13,072 nucleotides of DNA from Collinsella sp. CAG:166 (GCA_000434535.1 FR878703.1:8672-21743); one strand, 5' to 3'. Numbered from the stretch's first letter, positions 1 through 8,384 are shown. Notes: a model not told the origin generated them from the sequence alone. Program-made: numbers and translations.

Positions 1-1295
1 GCGGCCGAGCCACGGCCGGGGCCGACGCCGATGCCGTTGTCCTTGGCCCATTGCACGTACTCGGCAACGATGAGGAAGTAGGCGGCAAAGCCCTTGTCGC
101 AAATGACCTTGTATTCGTACTCAAAGCGCTCTTTGATGTTGACGCCACCGATCTCGCGCGTGGCCCAGTCGTCGCCGTAGTGCTGGCGCAGGCCCTTCTC
201 GCACTCGCGGCGGAACTGGCTCTCGTGCGTCTCGCCGGGGTCGAGCAGCGGGAAGCGCGGCAGGATGATGGAGTCCCAGTCCAGCTCCACATAGCATTTG
301 TCGGCGATCTCGAGCGTGTTGTCGCAGGCCTCGGGGCAATACGGGAACATCGCCCGCATCTCCTCCTCGGTCTTCATGTAAAACTCCGAGCCGGTCATGC
401 GCATGCGGTTGGGGTCGTCGACCTTGGCGTTCATGCCGATGCACATGATGACGTCCTGCACAGGCGCATCCTCGCGGCGCAGGTAGTGGAAGTCGTTGGT
501 GGCGATGACCTTAACGCCCACCTGCTTGGCGATATCGATGAGCGTGCGGTCCATCTGCTCGTCAGTCAGGCCGTTGTCGGTGGTGATGCCGTGTTCCTGG
601 ATCTCGATATAAAAGTCGCCGGGGTCAAAGGTGTCGCGGAAGGTCTCGGCCCACTTGATGGCGCCTTCCATGTCGCCGCGGTCGATGTATTTGGGGATGA
701 TGCCCGCGATACAGGCGCTCGTGCAGATCATGCCCTTGGCATGGCGGCGCAGGTTGTCGAGCGTCACACGCGGCTTGTAGTAAAAGCCCTGCACGGCGGC
801 CTCGGAGACCGTCTGCATTAGGTTGACGTAGCCCTCCTGGTCCTTGGCCAGAAGGATCATGTGGTAGAGCTCGGGCTTGTGGTCGCGGGCAAGGGTCTCG
901 TCCGGCGTAAAGTAGACCTCGCAGCCAAAGATGGGCTTGATGACCAGAGGCGGCTTGAGCTCGTCGATATTGCCCTTCTCGTCCCACATGGCCATGTCCT
1001 TCACATACTGGGCATGCTCGCGCGGGTTTTCCTCGGGGTCGGGCTCCACCAGCTCGTCGCGGCGGTCCTTTTCCAAGAAGGCCTTGTCGTGGCTCCAGGT
1101 TTTGTACTCGGGCGTGTTGTGGTTGACGGCGTCGCAGGCCAGCGCCAAGTCGGGCACGCCATACATGTAGCCGTGGTCGGTAATGGCCACGGCGGGCATG
1201 CCAAGTTCAACGGCACGATTGACCATATCCTGGATACGGGTTGCGCCGTCGAGCATGGAGAAAACAGTGTGATTGTGCAGATGGACGAATGCCAT
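1..1295 (-). CDS. dnaE: DNA polymerase III alpha subunit, N-terminal part (cut by window edge)
   Basis: Replicative DNA polymerase III alpha subunit, which extends DNA at the fork. About 431 residues are visible; the rest lies beyond the left edge. The N-terminus is a PHP domain: HLHNH at residues 5-9, LDG near 15-17, TDHG at 39-42, GCEVYF near 124-129, CTSACIAGI and TNDFHYL further on. These motifs suggest a metal site of the kind that gives actinobacterial DnaE1 its own proofreading exonuclease. The last residues before the edge read VGPGRGSA, the conserved start of the polymerase palm of C-family enzymes. The start is the ATG at 1293-1295, with a GGAG ribosome site at 1304-1307. About 60 extra residues, rich in charged side chains, sit between the TDHG motif and the KPIFGCE motif compared with the Escherichia coli and mycobacterial enzymes. 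The gene lies downstream of addA in the same direction. DnaE rather than PolC is clear from the motif order. Confidence 0.96.
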   Translation of the reverse strand, partial: MAFVHLHNHTVFSMLDGATRIQDMVNRAVELGMPAVAITDHGYMYGVPDLALACDAVNHNTPEYKTWSHDKAFLEKDRRDELVEPDPEENPREHAQYVKDMAMWDEKGNIDELKPPLVIKPIFGCEVYFTPDETLARDHKPELYHMILLAKDQEGYVNLMQTVSEAAVQGFYYKPRVTLDNLRRHAKGMICTSACIAGIIPKYIDRGDMEGAIKWAETFRDTFDPGDFYIEIQEHGITTDNGLTDEQMDRTLIDIAKQVGVKVIATNDFHYLRREDAPVQDVIMCIGMNAKVDDPNRMRMTGSEFYMKTEEEMRAMFPYCPEACDNTLEIADKCYVELDWDSIILPRFPLLDPGETHESQFRRECEKGLRQHYGDDWATREIGGVNIKERFEYEYKVICDKGFAAYFLIVAEYVQWAKDNGIGVGPGRGSA

Positions 1296-1334
1296 GTGAT
1301 GAGCTCCGATGCGGGTTCGTGTTCTGACTGAACG

Positions 1335-1340
1335 ATTTTA
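1335..1340 (-). promoter_or_regulatory. Candidate -10 box of dnaE promoter
   Basis: On the minus strand this reads TAAAAT, five of six matches to the sigma-70-type -10 consensus. It lies about 40 bases upstream of the dnaE start, so the leader would be short. No good -35 is seen at 16-18 bp. dnaE could also be read from the addAB transcript. Confidence 0.3.
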
Positions 1341-1394
1341 CCGCACGGCACGGACAGCACCCGAACCTAGCCAAACCAACACGGCTCCTCTTGC

Positions 1395-1461
1395 AGTTGC
1401 GGTGAAATGCGGACTGTTTGGCGGCTTTTTTGGCCAAAACAGTCCGTATTCCACCGCAAGT
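1395..1461 (+). repeat. 67-bp palindromic intergenic element, copy 1
   Basis: Two arms starting with TTGCGGTGAAAT and ending in GGACTGTTT face each other around a short loop. The left arm is 1395-1420 and the right arm about 1436-1461. Three positions of the arms are not Watson-Crick paired: a G-G, an A-C and a G-U. The inner part, 1428-1439, is itself a perfect 12-bp palindrome (TTTTGGCCAAAA), so an alternative fold exists. The element begins 11 bp past the addA stop codon and lies upstream of dnaE. A second copy is at 12481-12547 in the opposite orientation. It has no U-rich tail, so it is not a textbook intrinsic terminator. It could be a REP-like element, an mRNA end stabiliser or a small mobile palindrome. 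Confidence 0.85.
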
Positions 1462-1471
1462 TATCTGAGGG

Positions 1472-4400
1472 CTAGAGGTTGTAGGTGACCACTTGAGGTT
1501 CGGCGGGTTCGACGAAGATGGTTGGATCCGGCTGCTCCACGCGGACGAACTTGACGGTCACGGCCTCAAAGCCCGCCTTGTGCAACACGTCGGCGTAAAC
1601 GCGCGCCTGCAGGGCGTGCTTCTCGAGCAGCTGGTCCGGCGTCTCGTCCGGCGTGCCGCCCGTCTTGTAATCAATGACCAGGGCGCGCGACGGATCGGCC
1701 GGGTCGGTGGCCAGTGCATCGATGGCGCCCTCGGCATAGGCACCGTAGCGAGCGATGTCCTCGTCCTCGCAGCCCAGCGAAAAGAACGGCACCTCGGCGC
1801 GAACGCACGGCCACGCGAGCAGGTCGGCACGAACAGCCGACTTGAGCCAGCGGTCCAGGGCAACGTCGAAGCGTTCGCGCTGCTCCGGCGTCAGGCGCCA
1901 CAAGCGTGCCAGCGCATCGGCACGCGCGGCGGGCAACGCGTCGGCACCCATCTCGATGAGCCACTGGCAGGCGGCGTGGAAGGCCGAGCCCAGCGCCATG
2001 GGATTGCCGGCGGGCTCGACAGCGGCCACGTCTGCATCGGTTATTTCCGAGCCATCCGACTCTGCATCATCGCCGGACTCGTCCATGGGAACACGAGCCT
2101 CGGCGGCACGGTCTTCCGTCTCGGCATGGAGCGCCGCGGCGATTGACGAGTAGCTATACGAGTCACGCGCCGGGAACGGACAGGTGCCCATGCGCACGCC
2201 CACTGCCTGGGGATACACAAGCTCAAACGAATCGGGCTTGGGGTCGGCAGGACCGGGGACGATTGTGCTGGCCGAATCGTCGGCAGCATCTGCATCGGCA
2301 TCGCCACGAACAAGCCTGCCCTCGGCATCCAGCGAAGCGTTGGCCTCAAACGCCTGCTCGCCAAAGGTAAAGCCCGCGAGCGAAATAAGCTCGTAGTCGC
2401 CCGGCTGGGAGTTGTCGAACACCAGGCGGTCGGCATCGAGCTGCGGCATGTCCAGAGCGTCGGTCGGCAAAATACGGCGGAGCACGTCGTAGGTCAGATC
2501 GGTCTCGACGTCGAAGGTCGGCGCCGTCACCTTGCCACGGCTCACGCCAGCATCCATCGCCAAGATCACCAGCTCGCGCGCACGCGTCATGGCAACGTAG
2601 AGCAAGCGGGCCCGCTCCTCGAGCGAAAGCCGCAGGTCGTCGTTGCGCAGGCGGGCAAATGCCTCGGCGGGAGAGCCCGTCGCACAGACGTCCTCCATGA
2701 GCTCCGGCGGCAGCCACAGCGACGTGCCCTTGCCCTTAAACGCATGCTCAAACTGCTTTTTGACGTCATCGCCCTTCACGAAGGCCCCATCGGCAAGCTT
2801 AACGCCATCGAAGCGTGCCGGCAGTGCCACGACCTGCGCTCCGCCCTCGACGCGACCCATCTGTGCCGCACCCGAGGACTTACGCACGCCAAAACACTCG
2901 GCAACCGCCACGACCGGATATTCCAAGCCCTTGGACGCATGCACGGTCATGATGCGTACCGCGCCGTCACCCTCCTCGTTGAGGGCACCCGGGGCCTCCT
3001 TGCCCGCCAAGAAGCGGTCGAAGGCCAGCGCGATGGAGCGCGGAGAATTGCCGTGCTCGGCCTCTGCCTCGGCCACGGCATCGAGCGCCTTGAGCACGTT
3101 GGCGGCAATGGCCTTGCCCTCGGGGCCGCGCTGCGCCAGACGCACGAACCAGCCGGAGGCATTGACCACGTCGCGCGCGATGGCAGCGAACGAATCACGC
3201 CCCACGCGACGCAGTGCGTAGCGCAGCACCTCGCGGGCGCGCGTTACGAGCGGCAAGCCCTGCAAGCCCGGCACATCGGAATCGCTCATGATGCCCGCAT
3301 CGATGTTGCGACGCGACGTCTCGCCCGTCTGCTCGTCGAGCTTGGTCGCCAGCGCCAGGAACTCCTGGGCGCCGAGTGCAAACATCGGCGAGGCCAACAG
3401 CGGCATAAGACCCTGCGCCGTATCGGCCGGATTGGCAAGTGCGCACACCAGGGCACGCACCGTCTGCACCTCGGCTGCCTGGGCAAAGACCGAGCCGCCT
3501 GCGATCACGCAGTCGAGCCCTTGGTCGCGGAAGGCCTGCGCATAGACATCGGCGTTGGTCATGCGGCCCAGCAGCAGAACCATGCTGCCCTGAGGCTGCC
3601 CCGCTTTGACGAGCACTTGGAACCGCTCCGCAATCGCACGAGCTTTCGCCTGCGTTCGCTCCTGCATGCTGCCACCGGCAACGAAGACCGCCTGGCGGCG
3701 CGAAGCCTTCGCCTTGAGCTTGTCCTCGCGATCGTCACTCGGCTCAAGATCCAAGAACCCCTGCATCAAACCACCGGTATCGCCGTCAAAGACGCGCGCC
3801 ACATAGCGCAGCACCTCGTCGTGGCTGCGGAAGTTACGCACGAGTTTGACGAGCTCGCCGGCGGGGGCATCGGAGACGGCAGTCGTCTCGGGCGCAGCAG
3901 AGGAGCCCACCTTGCGCTCCTGGCGACGGAACACCTCGACCTCGGCGCCACGGAAGCGATAGATGGACTGCTGCGCATCGCCCACGGTGCACAGCGCGCG
4001 CTCCCCCGCGCCCGTCAGATAGCGAATCAGATCGACCTGCATCTGGTCGGTATCTTGGAACTCGTCAATCATGACCATCTTAAAGCGGCCCTCGTAGGCG
4101 GCTCGGATGGCGGGATAATCGCGCAGCGCCTCGTATGCCATGCGCAACAGATCGTTATTGTCGAGTGTGGACTGGTCAGCCTTGAGCGCACGGTATTCCG
4201 CCTCTACGGCACGGGCAAGCCCCGTCAGCGCATCAAGTGCCGGGCCACCGCAAGCCAGCACAATATTGACGAAGGTGTCGGCAGCCTCTGCCTTGAGCAG
4301 CTCGACATTCTCTTTTGGGAACATCTTACTCGCGCGCGGCATACTGCACGCCATCATAAGCCGCGCCACATCCGCCATGGTCTTGCCGCTCGCCTCGAAC

Positions 4401-5104
4401 ACGTCGATGGCCTCGAGCGCCACCTGCGCCTTTTCGGTCGCCGCCTTGCTCGCGCCGAGCGCCGCGCGATAGGCGTCTGCCAGGGCCGAGGTATCGGCAC
4501 AGCCACGAACCACGCACACGTCGTCCATGCCGCCCGGCAGCTGGCTCGATAGCTCCAATAGGTTGCGCACCAGACCTTTGATGGTGGTGCCGCTGCCAAA
4601 GGGACCGCCCTCACCCGCCATGGGATACCAGGCATAGAGTGCTTTGAGCGAAGCCGCGAGCTCGGGAGCGGCATCGGGCGCTGTCGCGCGGCCCAGCACA
4701 TGCTCGACAGCCTGATCCATAAGCTCATCGGTATCGGTAAGCACCGTGAACTCGGGATCGATGCCCAGCTCCAACGCATGCGCGCGCAGGATACGCGAGC
4801 ACATGCCGTGAATGGTCGAGATCCAAGCGTCGTCGACCGTCAGAGCCTCTTCGTCCATACCCTCTTCGATAAGCGCACGGCGCACACGGTCGCGAATCTC
4901 AGCCGCGGCGTCTTTGGTAAAGGTAATGGCGAGCACCTGATCCAGATGCTCGACAAACGGACCGGATTCGGGCGAAAGTGCGTAGACGATGCGGCGCGTA
5001 AGGGTAAAGGTCTTGCCCGAGCCGGCACCCGCCGAGACAAATAGCGGGCGGTCGAGCGTTTTGACGACTTGCAGCTGTTGCGGCATCAAAGTCGAAAGAT
5101 CCAT
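1472..5104 (-). CDS. addA: AddA, ATP-dependent helicase-nuclease subunit A
   Basis: Motor and nuclease subunit of AddAB, which unwinds and resects double-strand DNA ends for RecA loading. At 1210 residues it is close to Bacillus subtilis AddA. All superfamily 1A helicase motifs are visible: Walker A AGAGSGKT at 25-32 (Lys31), DEFQDTD from Asp347, GDAQQSIYRFRGAE, VRNFRSH, TVHASKGLEYPVV and LLYVAMTRARE. The C-terminal RecB-type nuclease has His1043 (GSAFHAA), Asp1129 (GAIDAL), and Asp1145 and Lys1147 (IDYKTGG), with QARVY after it, so the PD-(D/E)XK site looks intact. An acidic, probably disordered linker (about 1008-1030) precedes the nuclease. The start is the ATG at 5102-5104, 3 bp after the addB stop. 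Its ribosome site (AAGGAGGGG, 5115-5123) lies inside the end of addB, which suggests translational coupling. The nuclease domain and the addB neighbour rule out UvrD/PcrA. Confidence 0.96.
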   Translation of the reverse strand: MDLSTLMPQQLQVVKTLDRPLFVSAGAGSGKTFTLTRRIVYALSPESGPFVEHLDQVLAITFTKDAAAEIRDRVRRALIEEGMDEEALTVDDAWISTIHGMCSRILRAHALELGIDPEFTVLTDTDELMDQAVEHVLGRATAPDAAPELAASLKALYAWYPMAGEGGPFGSGTTIKGLVRNLLELSSQLPGGMDDVCVVRGCADTSALADAYRAALGASKAATEKAQVALEAIDVFEASGKTMADVARLMMACSMPRASKMFPKENVELLKAEAADTFVNIVLACGGPALDALTGLARAVEAEYRALKADQSTLDNNDLLRMAYEALRDYPAIRAAYEGRFKMVMIDEFQDTDQMQVDLIRYLTGAGERALCTVGDAQQSIYRFRGAEVEVFRRQERKVGSSAAPETTAVSDAPAGELVKLVRNFRSHDEVLRYVARVFDGDTGGLMQGFLDLEPSDDREDKLKAKASRRQAVFVAGGSMQERTQAKARAIAERFQVLVKAGQPQGSMVLLLGRMTNADVYAQAFRDQGLDCVIAGGSVFAQAAEVQTVRALVCALANPADTAQGLMPLLASPMFALGAQEFLALATKLDEQTGETSRRNIDAGIMSDSDVPGLQGLPLVTRAREVLRYALRRVGRDSFAAIARDVVNASGWFVRLAQRGPEGKAIAANVLKALDAVAEAEAEHGNSPRSIALAFDRFLAGKEAPGALNEEGDGAVRIMTVHASKGLEYPVVAVAECFGVRKSSGAAQMGRVEGGAQVVALPARFDGVKLADGAFVKGDDVKKQFEHAFKGKGTSLWLPPELMEDVCATGSPAEAFARLRNDDLRLSLEERARLLYVAMTRARELVILAMDAGVSRGKVTAPTFDVETDLTYDVLRRILPTDALDMPQLDADRLVFDNSQPGDYELISLAGFTFGEQAFEANASLDAEGRLVRGDADADAADDSASTIVPGPADPKPDSFELVYPQAVGVRMGTCPFPARDSYSYSSIAAALHAETEDRAAEARVPMDESGDDAESDGSEITDADVAAVEPAGNPMALGSAFHAACQWLIEMGADALPAARADALARLWRLTPEQRERFDVALDRWLKSAVRADLLAWPCVRAEVPFFSLGCEDEDIARYGAYAEGAIDALATDPADPSRALVIDYKTGGTPDETPDQLLEKHALQARVYADVLHKAGFEAVTVKFVRVEQPDPTIFVEPAEPQVVTYNL

Positions 5105-5107
5105 GGT

Positions 5108-8100
5108 CTACACGCCCCTCCTTACAAACGTTCCTTCGTGGTTATACGAGCAGCGCGCATGCGCGGCTTGCGCCGATGTCGGATCGACCGCCGTCACGAC
5201 GCCCGCCTCGAGTTCGCGCAGCCGCTCGGCAATGCCGGTCTCCACGCGATCGAGCAGCGTATCGAAGTCCATGTTGCCGCCCTCGCCCGGGAAGCCCTTC
5301 TTAAGGCCCGGAATGCGACCGTCGCCGCGCTCCTGCTCCAACAGCGCGGCGCTCGCGGCACCGCGCAGCGCGGGCTTGCCGCCCTTGGTGGAAAAGTAAA
5401 GCGCCGCACGGGTATTCAGATCCAGCGCCCGGCGCATGGCCTGGGCGTAGATGAGCGTCTGGGTATGCGGCGGCAGCCAGCGCGGGTCGTCGGCGGGCAC
5501 CGCACCCGTCTTCTCGTCGAACACTGTGGGGTCGGCAAGCTTATACTCCTCGACGCCCGAGCGATGTTTGTAGTCGATCACCACGGCACGGTTCTCGGCA
5601 TCCACGTCCACGCGGTCGATGCGCCCACCGAGCGGCCAACCGGCATACTCGACCTGGAGCTCGTTGAACGCAAACTCCAGATAGCGCGGGGCAAAGGGGG
5701 CAAGCGCCTCGGACTCGTAGGCGAGCACGCCTTCCAGCTGCGGCAAGATCTCGGCCACCTGACGCTCCTCCACCGGGGAGAGCGGCACCAGTGGGCCCTC
5801 GGTGCCGCGCTTGCCGGCGTGCTCGGCCAAGGTCTCGTCAAAGACCTCGCGCAGCAGCTCCTGTGCGCGCGACAGATTCATGGGCGTCACGCGCTCCATG
5901 CCCTCTTGGGGCAGACGGGCATGCAGATGTTCCAGCACGTCGTGGACGAAGTTGCCTTTCTCCATGTTGCCAAAGCCCGCGTCGATAGACTGGGGCTTGA
6001 CGCGATACGAGACAAACCAGCACAGCGGGCAGGTAGAATAGGCCTCAATCTGCGAGGCGGACGTCAGGCGCGGCACAAGCGGCGCGTCCTCGCCCTCGCC
6101 GTCACGACGGCGCAGGACCAAATACGGCACGGCCTCGGCACCCAGATGCTGAGGGGCTTCACAGGTCACGCGCTCGCGCTTGAGACCTTCGCCTGCCGCG
6201 GGATCGAAGTCCCTTACGATATCGCCCTCACCCACGCACTTCGCCTTGTCGGCGTCAGTGGCCTTGTCGGTGTCAGCGACCTTAGCGTCGTCAGCTGCCT
6301 TAGCAGCTTCAGCGGCCTCGGCATGCGCCCGCAACTCGGTCCACACGGCAGCCGGATAGCACTCGCGCGCCTGGCGATCGTGCGTCACGCGCGCAAGCAC
6401 AACAGGGCCGCGTGCCGCCTGCATCGCGTGGCCAAAGCGCACGCGCAGCAAGGCCGCGGGCTCAAGCGTCACACCCTCGCGACCAAGGCTCGCCGTCAGC
6501 GTGGTCAGCGGCCCCTCCTCACGCGAGAGCGGATAGCTGTCCAGATCGACATCGGCAAACAGCACGGCATCGTAGCTGCCGGGGCGCAGAGCCGCCGCAT
6601 CGGCAAGCGACGCAAAGCGCACCTGGGCGCGCGGCGCGCGGTCGACCTCGTGGGTCTCGTAATCATAGGCGGCGCTACGCTTGTCCACCTTGGTGCGAAT
6701 GCCATCGAGCACGGGCACGGTCGCGGCCTGCGACACGTCGAGCGCGCGGGCGCCATTCATAAGGATGTCGATGACATGGCGCAGCAGGGCCACCTCCGCC
6801 TGGCGACGGGCTTGGCCATCCAAGCTGCCCAGCAAGCGATCGGGCAACGCCTCGGCAACGGCAAGCATGGCCTTGAGCGCCGTCACGGGCTTGTCACGCC
6901 ACAGCGCCTGGAACACGTCCGAAACCACACACGGTACGTTCTTAAACCAGTTTTCGTCGCTCGCCGCCTTGCGCGCACCCCTCACCTGGCCCTGAACGCT
7001 CTGCAGCAGGCTCTTAACGCCCGCGGTAGTCTTGCTGCGCGAGAGACGCATATTCTTATCGAAGGTACGGGCATTGACGGCATCAGCGCCCGAAAGCGGA
7101 CTGTAGATCCAGTCGGTAAGCTCCGGCGCGGGCCACCACTCGATCTTTGACGCCATGCCCTCATCGGCGGCCTTCATGCGCTCGATCAGACCGGCAAGCG
7201 CCGCAAACTGCCTGCCCGCAATGGATTGGGAAAACGCCGTGAACTCAGCTGTCTCGGCGGCGATATGACGAGCCGCCAGACGAGAGGCGAGCTCACCGAA
7301 CAGCTGGGGTGCCCGGGCAGAAACGGCAAGCACACGCACGGGGTCGGCAGAGGCGCCGTCGACCTCGGAACCCCGGCACGTTTTTACCAGATCATCAATT
7401 GCGTCCGCATAGACATGAGCACGGGCATGGGGGCCAGCGACCTCAATAAAGGCAGGCTGAGCGGCGGTCCCGCAAGCGGCATCAGACGCGCCGACACCCT
7501 CCCCTAGCGGCGCGACCTCAAACAACACATCGCGGGCATCAAATGCCGCGGCAAGCTCCTCGCGCATCGCCGCCTGCTCGCGGGCAAGCAGCACGACGAC
7601 CTCTCCCCCATTGTTCGCCACGGCAGACAGCAGCTCGAGCAGACCGTGCGTAAACGACGTGATACCGCGCACGCATACGGCGCGAGTGCACGCCGGCAGA
7701 CTATCGGCCAGGACACTGGTCATAATGTCAGCTGCCTCGCAGGGCTCAACCATATCTCGACGGTCCAAACCGCCCGCGTAGGCGCGCAAAAGCTCGAACA
7801 CACGAGCCTCGGCATCGCTTTTTGGCTCAGGCTGGCAGTTGTCGCCACGGCATCGTTCGGCACCCGTCCCCGCAACGCCCGGCAACACGTCGCGGGCCAT
7901 GCGCGCGAGCATGCGCACTGTGCCCTGGCTGCGCGAAAGCGGCTGCAGGTCGGCATCGTCGAGACGCGTGACCATGTCCGAGAACAGCATCTGGCGCTGC
8001 AGGTTGTCGACGAAACCGCGCCCGTCGCCCAAAAGCTCCCAAAGCGAGCGAAGCCACGATGTAGGCGTCTTGTAGTCGATACCCAGCGAAATCCCGGCTT

Positions 8101-8251
8101 CCGCCGCATCATGACGGCACAGGTCGAGCTCGGCAAACGTAGGTGCCAGCAGCACGGCACGTCCGTGGCAGTCAACAAGGTCGGCAAGCAGCGCCGACTC
8201 GGCATCACTCAAATCCGTGCCGGCATTGGTGGTATAGATTCGAACAGGCAT
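5108..8251 (-). CDS. addB: AddB-type nuclease subunit of AddAB
   Basis: Partner of AddA with an inactivated helicase-like fold and a second RecB-type nuclease. It has 1047 residues, slightly shorter than Bacillus subtilis AddB. The N-terminus lacks a Walker A motif, so it should not be an ATP motor. The nuclease shows His770 (GNFVHDVLEHL), Asp879 (GRIDRVD), Asp893 and Lys895 (VIDYKH), and a later HTQTLIYAQ. The AddB iron-sulfur motif is degenerate: Cys741 (STCPLCWF) and Cys1034 are kept, but Asn1037 and Val1043 stand where two further ligands are expected. Residues 647-670 are an Ala/Asp/Lys-rich run of hexapeptides encoded by 18-bp tandem repeats. The start is the ATG at 8249-8251, with GGAGG at 8255-8259, closer to the start than usual. 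The gene reads into addA after 3 bp. The family is sure; RexB-type naming would also be acceptable because Walker A is missing. Confidence 0.92.
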   Translation of the reverse strand: MPVRIYTTNAGTDLSDAESALLADLVDCHGRAVLLAPTFAELDLCRHDAAEAGISLGIDYKTPTSWLRSLWELLGDGRGFVDNLQRQMLFSDMVTRLDDADLQPLSRSQGTVRMLARMARDVLPGVAGTGAERCRGDNCQPEPKSDAEARVFELLRAYAGGLDRRDMVEPCEAADIMTSVLADSLPACTRAVCVRGITSFTHGLLELLSAVANNGGEVVVLLAREQAAMREELAAAFDARDVLFEVAPLGEGVGASDAACGTAAQPAFIEVAGPHARAHVYADAIDDLVKTCRGSEVDGASADPVRVLAVSARAPQLFGELASRLAARHIAAETAEFTAFSQSIAGRQFAALAGLIERMKAADEGMASKIEWWPAPELTDWIYSPLSGADAVNARTFDKNMRLSRSKTTAGVKSLLQSVQGQVRGARKAASDENWFKNVPCVVSDVFQALWRDKPVTALKAMLAVAEALPDRLLGSLDGQARRQAEVALLRHVIDILMNGARALDVSQAATVPVLDGIRTKVDKRSAAYDYETHEVDRAPRAQVRFASLADAAALRPGSYDAVLFADVDLDSYPLSREEGPLTTLTASLGREGVTLEPAALLRVRFGHAMQAARGPVVLARVTHDRQARECYPAAVWTELRAHAEAAEAAKAADDAKVADTDKATDADKAKCVGEGDIVRDFDPAAGEGLKRERVTCEAPQHLGAEAVPYLVLRRRDGEGEDAPLVPRLTSASQIEAYSTCPLCWFVSYRVKPQSIDAGFGNMEKGNFVHDVLEHLHARLPQEGMERVTPMNLSRAQELLREVFDETLAEHAGKRGTEGPLVPLSPVEERQVAEILPQLEGVLAYESEALAPFAPRYLEFAFNELQVEYAGWPLGGRIDRVDVDAENRAVVIDYKHRSGVEEYKLADPTVFDEKTGAVPADDPRWLPPHTQTLIYAQAMRRALDLNTRAALYFSTKGGKPALRGAASAALLEQERGDGRIPGLKKGFPGEGGNMDFDTLLDRVETGIAERLRELEAGVVTAVDPTSAQAAHARCSYNHEGTFVRRGV
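6243..6314 (-). repeat. Four 18-bp tandem repeats inside addB
   Basis: Four consecutive, imperfect 18-bp units begin at 6243, 6261, 6279 and 6297. Each has the form of a CCTT(G/A) core followed by a TCAG ending. They keep the reading frame and encode four hexapeptides of the type A-D-x-D/A-K-A at residues 647-670. The tract lies between the inactive helicase part and the nuclease of AddB, where a flexible linker would be tolerated. Confidence 0.75.
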
Positions 8252-8290
8252 GGTCCTCCGCTCAAACTGTTCGCAATAATCAATGCATCC

Positions 8291-8296
8291 ATCCTA
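8291..8296 (-). promoter_or_regulatory. Candidate -10 box of addBA promoter
   Basis: On the minus strand this reads TAGGAT, four of six matches to the -10 consensus, about 40 bases before the addB start. No clear -35 accompanies it. The terminator of the upstream gene lies at 8385-8411, so addBA should need a promoter somewhere between 8252 and 8384. This is the best candidate I see. Confidence 0.25.
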
Positions 8297-8384
8297 CCCG
8301 CCCAAGCGGACACATTGCCACCGCAGCTCCATCTTTTGGTACAAAGCAACCTGACCCCAACGCACCAGCCGATTGCGGGCATAT

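Noticed and set aside
2744..4552. Long open frame antisense to addA (about 600 codons)
   Set aside because: It lies wholly opposite a clearly conserved helicase gene, its protein is low-complexity (His, Leu, Arg-rich) with no motif, and it is explained by high GC content.
6243..6314. 18-bp repeats as a CRISPR array
   Set aside because: The units are adjacent with no spacers, are imperfect, and stay in frame within addB.
5069..7150. Long open frame antisense to addB (about 690 codons)
   Set aside because: Same reasons: opposite a real gene, no recognisable domain, no ribosome site of note.
8312..8326. Possible third, degenerate half of the palindromic element
   Set aside because: A stretch reading CTGCGGTGGCAAT on the minus strand resembles one arm, but the match is about 10 bases with no partner arm, so chance is sufficient.
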